DNA from: an uncultured Erysipelotrichaceae bacterium
Lineage (GTDB): Bacteria; Bacillota_I; Bacilli_A; RFN20; CAG-826
Reading direction: 5' to 3'
Assembly: GCA_902774655.1 (NCBI GenBank)
Contig: CACYJD010000060.1
Location: forward strand, 1 to 10,966
DNA length: 10,966 bases
A model generated the notes under the pieces. It ran no database searches, had not been told where the DNA came from, and worked only from the letters and a program-made list of their open reading frames with translations. The translations under genes and the position numbers were made by a program. Positions 7,265 to 10,966 of this stretch are shown piece by piece (positions within the stretch are counted from its first letter, which is position 1; each line of letters begins with the position of its first letter).

Positions 7265-7294
7265 ATTATAATTGTTATTTTAATAAAATATCAA
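7265..7294 (-). promoter_or_regulatory. Promoter of the partner-switching operon, probably leaderless
   Basis: On the minus strand, TTGATA (7289-7294), an 18-base spacer and a perfect TATAAT (7265-7270). The -10 ends six bases before the ATG at 7258, placing the predicted transcription start at or next to the A of the start codon. Confidence 0.6.
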
Positions 7295-7335
7295 TTTTAA
7301 AAGAGATATTGTTTATCCTTTTAGAAATAAGTGTC

Positions 7336-7354
7336 TATAATATAGGCGGGAGGA
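7336..7354 (+). promoter_or_regulatory. -10 box and ribosome binding site of the lipoprotein gene
   Basis: TATAAT (7336-7341), with no good -35 at the standard distance (TTGTTT at 7309-7314 is 21 bases away). GGGAGGA (7348-7354) precedes the ATG at 7365. Transcription would start near 7348, giving a leader of about 17 bases. It is divergent from the operon promoter in the same 106-base gap. Confidence 0.5.
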
Positions 7355-7364
7355 AAATTAAACA

Positions 7365-8459
7365 ATGAACAAAAAATATTTTGCAATTCCATTATTTGCA
7401 GTTCTTGCATTAGCAAGCTGCGGACAAAAAGGTGATGATCCAGTCGTCGTACCTGAAGTAGACGATAGCAAAGTTGTTGATGAAGAAGTAGGCCTTAAAG
7501 CCTTAAATGATTCTCTTGATAAGACATTTGAAAATGACTTACTTGGAATTAAAGCACAAAAAACTTTTGCTAAAGTTGATTATCACGAGTATAGCTATGA
7601 TGCTGAAGGAAAGAAAGTTGATAAGAACCAATATGGTAATCTTACAGAAGTTTCTTTAAGCATTGCTGCTTCTGGTTTACAAAGCACAAAGCCTGAAGAC
7701 TTTAAGGTTGCTGCGGAATTATCTACAAAAGCCAATATTAGTGTTGATCTTGGTTTAGAAAAACCAATCACTTGTGATGAAGTTCTCACACCAAAAGCTT
7801 ATGTTGCCAATTCAAATCTTTACTTCAATTTAGAAAGTAGCTTCTATAGCAATGTCGTATCTGCTATTGCTACTTCTATTTCTAGAATGTTTAACCCAAC
7901 AGCTCCTGAGACAAGAGTTGAAGTTCCAACATCTGGTTATATTAAAGATGTAGTCAAATTTGATGAAGGAGTTACACCTGCTGAAGGACTTAAACAAATG
8001 GTCTTAGACTTATTTGCAGAAAAAGAGGATGGTGGAACACCTGCAGTTCCAGGAGTGCCAGTAGATACAAGCGAAGCCGCTGATGTCTTAAAAGATAATG
8101 TTAAGATCATGAAGGTTGGCAATACTTCATTCCAAGCCATCATTGCTTATACTCAAGAAGCACCAGAAGGTCACGAAGGTGAAGGCATCAACGCTGGTGT
8201 ATGCTTAAACTTTGATTCTGCAAAAGGATTATCAAGCTTATTAGTTCGTGCAGCTGGTAAGGTAACACAAACAAATGCCGAATATCAAGCTGAACAAGCT
8301 GCAAAAGGCGTTGAAGTCGAATTTACTGAAGCACAATTAAAAGAAAATCATGTTGAAGCTTCAGTAGATGCTTCTGTTGAACTTGATGTTTCAACAGGTT
8401 CTTCTGTTAAAGTCAATTTACCAGACTTAACCAAATACGAAGAAGTAGTTGTCAAATAG
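7365..8459 (+). CDS. Putative lipoprotein of unknown function
   Basis: 364 residues. The N-terminus is a lipoprotein signal: MNKKY, a hydrophobic core and LASC with the lipid-acceptor Cys at 19. The mature part is acidic and soluble-looking, beginning with a Val/Asp/Glu-rich linker (residues 25-45). It contains alternating, beta-strand-like stretches (LTEVSLSIAASG; VELDVSTGSSVKVNLPDL at the end), a Pro-rich turn near TPAVPGVPVD and a Glu/Ala-rich segment (AEYQAEQAAKG). Only two other Cys are present (ITCDEVL, GVCLNF). I recognise no catalytic motif and no named family; a surface-anchored binding or structural protein is plausible but unproven. It stands alone: divergent promoter upstream, terminator downstream. 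Codon use and base composition match the neighbours and the frame is intact. Confidence 0.75.
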   Translation: MNKKYFAIPLFAVLALASCGQKGDDPVVVPEVDDSKVVDEEVGLKALNDSLDKTFENDLLGIKAQKTFAKVDYHEYSYDAEGKKVDKNQYGNLTEVSLSIAASGLQSTKPEDFKVAAELSTKANISVDLGLEKPITCDEVLTPKAYVANSNLYFNLESSFYSNVVSAIATSISRMFNPTAPETRVEVPTSGYIKDVVKFDEGVTPAEGLKQMVLDLFAEKEDGGTPAVPGVPVDTSEAADVLKDNVKIMKVGNTSFQAIIAYTQEAPEGHEGEGINAGVCLNFDSAKGLSSLLVRAAGKVTQTNAEYQAEQAAKGVEVEFTEAQLKENHVEASVDASVELDVSTGSSVKVNLPDLTKYEEVVVK

Positions 8460-8481
8460 TTAAAATAACGACTATATAATG

Positions 8482-8514
8482 GCCTCTTTGAGACAAAAGT
8501 CCCAAGAGGCTTTT
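8482..8514 (+). terminator. Terminator after the lipoprotein gene
   Basis: A 7-bp outer stem GCCTCTT/AAGAGGC (8482-8488 with 8504-8510), an inner GAC-AAAA-GTC hairpin, then TTTT (8511-8514). The T-run is short. It begins 22 bases after the stop at 8459. Confidence 0.65.
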
Positions 8515-8532
8515 ATTATGGATTTGTTGTCA

Positions 8533-8538
8533 TAAAAT
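8533..8538 (+). promoter_or_regulatory. -10 box of the metallo-hydrolase gene, probably leaderless
   Basis: TAAAAT ends exactly six bases before the ATG at 8545, and no Shine-Dalgarno lies between them. A -35 would fall on the T-run of the preceding terminator (about 8510-8516) and is weak. Confidence 0.45.
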
Positions 8539-8544
8539 ATATTC

Positions 8545-9171
8545 ATGGGTCTAAATTGCTTTAAATATGATGAAGTATTTTCTTCTAATATCTATGTGCT
8601 AGAAACACACGGAGTAGTTTTTGTTATTGATCCAGGAACATATGACTCTAAATTGAAATCATATTTAAAGAAACTTGGGCGTGTAGATGCAATATTATTA
8701 ACACACGGACATTATGATCATATAGGTGGTGTAGATAAAATTATTGAAGATTTTCCTAACGCCAAAGTTTATATATCAAAAAAAGATGCACCATTCTTAA
8801 CCAATATAAACCTTAATTTATCAGTAATGGATGTATCACCAGTTAGAATTAATGCAAAGCCTACTCTAGTGGATGAAGGGAAATACGAAGTTAACGGAGT
8901 ATCTTTTACTGTAATTTCATTTCCTGGACACACTGCAGGTAGTGTTGCTTATCTATTTGAAGAAGAAAAATTGTTATTTCCTGGTGATTTTATATCAATT
9001 GATGCGATTGGAGCGACTCATTTTCCGACAGGAAGTGAAACTGATATGTTGAAATCTTTGTTAAAATTTAAAACATACGTTTTTGCTGTTGGTACATATT
9101 TATGTTCATCGCATTGGATGAATTCATCTATAGATGAAGTATTAGAATATAATCGATATTTAAATTATTAA
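8545..9171 (+). CDS. Metallo-beta-lactamase-fold hydrolase (glyoxalase II-like)
   Basis: 208 residues. The metal-binding pattern is LTHGHYDHIGG (His54, His56, Asp58, His59), FPGHTAGS (His129), FPGDF (Asp148) and a final His190 in SSHWMNS. The PTGSETDMLKSL stretch after Asp148 is typical of the small YcbL/glyoxalase II-like branch, whose members hydrolyse thioesters such as lactoylglutathione or related thiols in the cytoplasm. The last ligand normally sits in a PGHG-type motif; here it is CSSHW, so the substrate pocket may differ and a named function is not safe. The start is ATG 8545, where homology begins at once (FSSNIYVLE, then VFVIDPGTY); no ribosome binding site is present and a -10 box ends six bases upstream. 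The gene is monocistronic, between two terminators, and intact. Confidence 0.83.
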   Translation: MGLNCFKYDEVFSSNIYVLETHGVVFVIDPGTYDSKLKSYLKKLGRVDAILLTHGHYDHIGGVDKIIEDFPNAKVYISKKDAPFLTNINLNLSVMDVSPVRINAKPTLVDEGKYEVNGVSFTVISFPGHTAGSVAYLFEEEKLLFPGDFISIDAIGATHFPTGSETDMLKSLLKFKTYVFAVGTYLCSSHWMNSSIDEVLEYNRYLNY

Positions 9172-9210
9172 AATATAAAATATATTAAAATTTCAACACT
9201 AAATAATTAG

Positions 9211-9258
9211 AAAAAGTGCGATTAAATCGAATTTTTCTTGATTTTTTTGCACTTTTTT
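9211..9258 (+). terminator. Terminator region after the metallo-hydrolase gene
   Basis: AAAAAGTGC (9211-9219) pairs with GCACTTTTT (9249-9257). Nested inside, AAATCGA (9224-9230) can pair with TTGATTT (9238-9244, one G-T) and is followed by a run of seven T (9242-9248). It starts 40 bases after the stop at 9171. Confidence 0.55.
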
Positions 9259-9363
9259 AAGACTATATATTCACTACAAATTGCTTTAATAGAATTTGTT
9301 GCACTCCCAACATTGTTTGTAGGCTATTCATTTGTCTTAGCAACAGGTTCTTTAAAGGGGTAG
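9226..9363 (+). other. Possible remnant of a membrane-protein 3' end
   Basis: The 276-base gap 9172-9447 holds two terminators. Between them one frame is open from 9226 to a TAG at 9361-9363 and its later part reads like protein (LIEFVALPTLFVG, then SFVLATGSLKG), hydrophobic and with codons like the neighbours. It has no ATG and no ribosome binding site, and its stop lies in the stem of a good terminator, as a gene end would. It may be the tail of a gene mostly deleted, or chance. Confidence 0.25.
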
Positions 9364-9389
9364 GGATAGGCTTGGATCCCTACTTTTTT
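9360..9389 (+). terminator. Second intrinsic terminator in the same gap
   Basis: A perfect 7-bp stem GTAGGGA/TCCCTAC (9360-9366 with 9377-9383), a 10-base loop and six T (9384-9389). No intact gene lies between it and the terminator about 100 bases upstream, so it ends either a short RNA, a lost gene or read-through. Confidence 0.75.
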
Positions 9390-9422
9390 ATATTCATTCT
9401 TTATATATTTTTTTATCGTAGA

Positions 9423-9440
9423 TATAATAATTGCAGGAGG
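9423..9440 (+). promoter_or_regulatory. -10 box and ribosome binding site of the small membrane protein
   Basis: TATAAT (9423-9428) and AGGAGG (9435-9440), 7 bases before the ATG at 9448. The predicted transcription start (about 9435) falls at the ribosome binding site, giving a leader of about 13 bases. The -35 (TTTATA, 9400-9405) is poor. Confidence 0.5.
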
Positions 9441-9447
9441 ACTAACA

Positions 9448-9825
9448 ATGAAAAAATTTCTAAAATATTCTGGCTTATGCGCAGCTGTTCTTGGCATTGT
9501 TGCATTCATTTTAATGATGGCTACTCCAGGTATTGTTTCCACAAGCAGTGATACTGCTGTTAAAGGTACAATTGTTATCTTTGGCGGTTCAGAAGCAATT
9601 TGGGGCCCACTTGCAATCACATATAAAGGTTCAGCAATGGCATTACTTTCATGGATTTTTGCATTAGTTGCTTTAGTTATCGTCTTATTAGGCGTTATCT
9701 TACCTGCATTAAAGGTTAAAGCACTTACAAAATTCAAGCGATGTCGCAATGGGCGCTGGATGGGTTATTGGTGCAATTCTTTATATTGTTGCCGGTGTTG
9801 CTGCTATTTTACCAGCCGCAAGTGA
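9448..9825 (+). CDS. Small membrane protein, frameshifted (family frame ends at 9847)
   Basis: The open frame is 125 residues. Two hydrophobic segments are clear: about 8-28 (LCAAVLGIVAFILMM) and about 65-90 (ALLSWIFALVALVIVLLGVIL). After ALTKF the frame turns into an implausible Cys/Trp-rich tail (WCNSLYCCRCCCY). The next frame over the same bases (9746 onward) reads AMGAGWVIGAILYIVAGVAA, then ends in AAKRK with TAA at 9845-9847, directly before a terminator. The natural protein therefore ends at 9847, and the gene has suffered a frame-changing indel, probably a deletion, near 9728-9740; a membrane segment may be missing there. ATG 9448 is supported by AGGAGG 7 bases upstream. I do not recognise a named family; such multi-pass proteins of about 150 residues commonly have unknown function. 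It stands alone with its own promoter and terminator. Confidence 0.7.
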   Translation: MKKFLKYSGLCAAVLGIVAFILMMATPGIVSTSSDTAVKGTIVIFGGSEAIWGPLAITYKGSAMALLSWIFALVALVIVLLGVILPALKVKALTKFKRCRNGRWMGYWCNSLYCCRCCCYFTSRK

Positions 9826-9867
9826 TTTTGCTGCAAAAAGAAAATAATCGCTAATTAGATTATCATT

Positions 9868-9892
9868 AAGGTCCGCGTTACGGACCTTTTTT
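9868..9892 (+). terminator. Terminator after the small membrane protein gene
   Basis: A perfect 8-bp stem AAGGTCCG/CGGACCTT (9868-9875 with 9881-9888), a 5-base loop and six T (9887-9892). It follows the restored stop (9847) by 20 bases, which supports that frame as the true gene end. Confidence 0.88.
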
Positions 9893-9908
9893 GTTGGCCT
9901 AGCAGCGT

Positions 9909-9914
9909 TATAAT
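9909..9914 (+). promoter_or_regulatory. -10 box of the GNAT gene, probably leaderless
   Basis: A perfect TATAAT ends six bases before the ATG at 9921. There is no Shine-Dalgarno between them, and a -35 would overlap the T-run of the terminator just upstream. Confidence 0.5.
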
Positions 9915-9920
9915 AAAAGC

Positions 9921-10358
9921 ATGAGTATAGAAGTTTATTTTTATCCTTCTTTAACGGAGGAACTTTTCAGATTAAGAGAATCAGTCTTTATCGGTGAACA
10001 ACATTTTCCATATGAGATCGATGATAATGATAGTCGATCAATTCACGTAGGGTTATTTAAAGATAATGAGCTTGTAGGAGTGGCGAGATATTTTCCAATT
10101 GATGAAGCAAAAAACACCTATATAGTCGGCCGCTTTGCAATAAGAAAAGATTTAAGAGGCGTTGGATTAGGCAAACTATTAATGGAAAAGATTGAACATC
10201 AACTAATGAATAAAGGCGCTAAAGAAATACTTATACATGCTCAAATAGAAGCTGTGGATTTTTATCTAAAGTGTGGGTTTAAAATTGAAGGTGATACTTT
10301 TGTTGAGGAAGGTCACGAACATAAATTAGTGAAAAAGATATTAGAGCAACATAATTGA
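9921..10358 (+). CDS. GNAT-family N-acetyltransferase, ElaA-like
   Basis: 145 residues. The order of motifs is that of the ElaA branch: LRESVFIGEQHFPYEIDDND (19-38), HVGLF and LVGVARYFP, VGRFAIRKDLRGVGLGKLLM with the acetyl-CoA-binding R/G-x-G-x-G loop at 79-84, HAQIEAVDFYLKCGF (106-120) and a final GDTFVEEGHEHKLV. Members transfer acetyl from acetyl-CoA to an amine; the physiological substrate of ElaA is not established. The reading frame is full-length and intact. ATG 9921 is chosen because TATAAT ends six bases before it and family sequence starts immediately; no ribosome binding site is seen. The glutaredoxin-like gene follows 42 bases later with its own ribosome binding site and no terminator between, so the two may be partly co-transcribed. 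Confidence 0.85.
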   Translation: MSIEVYFYPSLTEELFRLRESVFIGEQHFPYEIDDNDSRSIHVGLFKDNELVGVARYFPIDEAKNTYIVGRFAIRKDLRGVGLGKLLMEKIEHQLMNKGAKEILIHAQIEAVDFYLKCGFKIEGDTFVEEGHEHKLVKKILEQHN

Positions 10359-10392
10359 TAATTAATCTAATTTATATAAGATAAATGAGAGG
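10355..10392 (+). promoter_or_regulatory. Possible promoter and ribosome binding site of the glutaredoxin-like gene
   Basis: TTGATA (10355-10360, containing the GNAT stop), a 16-base spacer and TAAGAT (10377-10382). GAGAGG (10387-10392) lies 8 bases before the ATG at 10401. The ribosome binding site is good; the promoter is tentative. Confidence 0.35.
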
Positions 10393-10400
10393 TAATAAAT

Positions 10401-10715
10401 ATGCTTAAAATATATGGTTCTGAAATGTGCCCAGACTGTGTGGCCTGCAAATACAACTTTGATAAATATAAAATCGAATATGAGTTTTTAGATATTAATA
10501 AAAACCTAAGAATACTTAAAGAATTTTTAAAATTAAGGGACTCCCTACATGTTTTTGATAGATTAAAAGCTATTGGTGATATTGGTTTACCTGCTATCGT
10601 GAAAGAAGACGGTGAAGTTTTTACTGATTGGGAAACCTATATGAAAAAACTTGGCTATGAAGTAATTGATTTAACTTCAATGCCAAGTTGTTCAATTGAT
10701 CACAAAGGATGTTAA
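10401..10715 (+). CDS. Glutaredoxin-related thiol-redox protein
   Basis: 104 residues with a thioredoxin/glutaredoxin fold. The N-terminal strand MLKIYGSEMC leads into the active site CPDC (Cys10, Cys13) with an extra Cys16; the cis-Pro loop is IGLPAIV (Pro64), followed by EDGEVF. Helix EFLKLRDS is typical of a small group of glutaredoxin-related proteins of about 100 residues in Firmicutes. The C-terminus carries two more Cys (CSIDHKGC, 97 and 104), unusual for a classical glutaredoxin and possibly redox- or metal-active. The expected role is cytoplasmic disulfide reduction; the partner is unknown. The start is supported by GAGAGG 8 bases upstream. The stop codon shares TTAA with the stop of the convergent nuclease gene, leaving no room for a terminator after it. 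Confidence 0.83.
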   Translation: MLKIYGSEMCPDCVACKYNFDKYKIEYEFLDINKNLRILKEFLKLRDSLHVFDRLKAIGDIGLPAIVKEDGEVFTDWETYMKKLGYEVIDLTSMPSCSIDHKGC

Positions 10716-10966
10716 TCTAGGTCGATTTGTAATTCGACAGGGCAGTGGTCACTACCAAAGATTTCGTTGTGAATGACGGAATCTTTTACTTTATTCATAA
10801 GTCTTTCAGACACTACAAAATAGTCGATTCTCCAGCCTACATCTTTTGCTCTAGCGTTCATTCTATATGACCACCAAGAGTATTTAACTGTATCTGGATA
10901 TAATTTTCTGAATGTGTCTACAAAACCATTTGATAAAAGAGTGGTGAATTTTTCTCTTTCTTCATC
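10712..10966 (-). CDS. xth/exoA: Exodeoxyribonuclease III, C-terminal part (5' end outside window)
   Basis: 84 residues of an open frame that leaves the window at the right edge and ends with TAA at 10712-10714. The sequence matches the C-terminus of the ExoIII/ExoA AP-endonuclease family: FVDTFRKLYPDTVKYSWWSYR, then ARAKDVGWRIDYFVVS, and the catalytic block IFGSDHCPVELQI with the Asp-His pair. These enzymes cut DNA at abasic sites and remove 3' blocking groups in base-excision repair, needing Mg2+. The metal-binding N-terminal residues are outside the window. The gene converges on the glutaredoxin-like gene with overlapping stop codons. The family call is very secure; the choice between symbols is by orthologue naming only. 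Confidence 0.9.
   Translation of the reverse strand, partial: DEEREKFTTLLSNGFVDTFRKLYPDTVKYSWWSYRMNARAKDVGWRIDYFVVSERLMNKVKDSVIHNEIFGSDHCPVELQIDLD

Noticed and set aside
7595..8143. Two minus-strand open frames (7595-7789 and 7937-8143) inside the lipoprotein gene
   Set aside because: Opposite strand of an intact gene with signal peptide, promoter and terminator; no start signals.
9324..9749. Minus-strand 141-residue open frame over the small membrane protein
   Set aside because: Complement of a gene with AGGAGG, promoter and clear membrane helices; its residues are what antisense hydrophobic codons yield.
9729..9825. Cys-rich C-terminal tail as a metal-binding or lantibiotic-like peptide
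   Set aside because: It arises from reading membrane-helix codons in the wrong frame; the other frame gives a sensible helix that ends before the terminator.
1..10966. Alternative code with TGA as Trp (mycoplasma-like)
   Set aside because: TGA ends intact genes such as the GNAT (10356-10358), and Trp positions in conserved motifs are TGG.
1..10966. CRISPR array, insertion sequence, tRNA or rRNA gene
   Set aside because: No regularly spaced repeats, no transposase motif or terminal repeats, and no cloverleaf-like or rRNA-like stretch was seen on either strand.

Overview
The window is AT-rich (roughly one third GC by eye), uses the standard code (TGA ends several genes, Trp is TGG), and carries short Shine-Dalgarno sequences and LASC-type lipoboxes. 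Together with the families present (C11/clostripain lipoproteins, LytS-like 5TM sensor, SpoIIE phosphatase, YhhN, ElaA-like GNAT, CPDC glutaredoxin-like protein) this suggests an uncultured low-GC Firmicute/Bacilli relative, possibly a gut lineage near RF39/Erysipelotrichia. That placement is inference.

Layout. 1-351 is the 3' end of a clostripain-like (C11) peptidase, closed by a terminator. 514-1582 is a tandem paralogue of it, a secreted lipoprotein now broken into three frames. A perfect bidirectional hairpin (1583-1606) separates it from a five-gene minus-strand operon read from 7258 down to 1605: a free STAS anti-sigma-antagonist-like protein; a large membrane sensor carrying a SpoIIE/PP2C phosphatase and an RsbW/SpoIIAB-type HATPase (now split by a frame-breaking deletion); a STAS domain fused to an aminoglycoside-phosphotransferase-like kinase (split by a perfect 46-bp tandem duplication); an HD-domain hydrolase; and a YhhN-family membrane protein. 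7365-8459 is a divergent lipoprotein of unknown function. Then follow, on the plus strand, a metallo-beta-lactamase-fold hydrolase, a small membrane protein (frameshifted at its 3' end), an ElaA-like acetyltransferase and a glutaredoxin-like protein. The window ends in the C-terminus of an exodeoxyribonuclease III on the minus strand.

How they work together. The minus-strand operon is a complete partner-switching set (antagonist, phosphatase, anti-factor kinase) with no sigma factor in view. The second STAS protein is physically joined to a small-molecule-type kinase, so the output of the switch may be kinase activity rather than a sigma factor (inference).

Two window-wide patterns stand out. 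First, five frame-breaking lesions (four apparent internal deletions that each seem to remove a few tens of codons, and one 46-bp duplication) hit four genes while their neighbours are intact; this is either real decay or variation, or a systematic assembly problem. Second, promoters sit extremely close to start codons: three genes have a -10 box ending exactly 6 nt before the ATG and no Shine-Dalgarno (predicted leaderless mRNAs), and the genes with a Shine-Dalgarno have predicted leaders of only about 12-20 nt.
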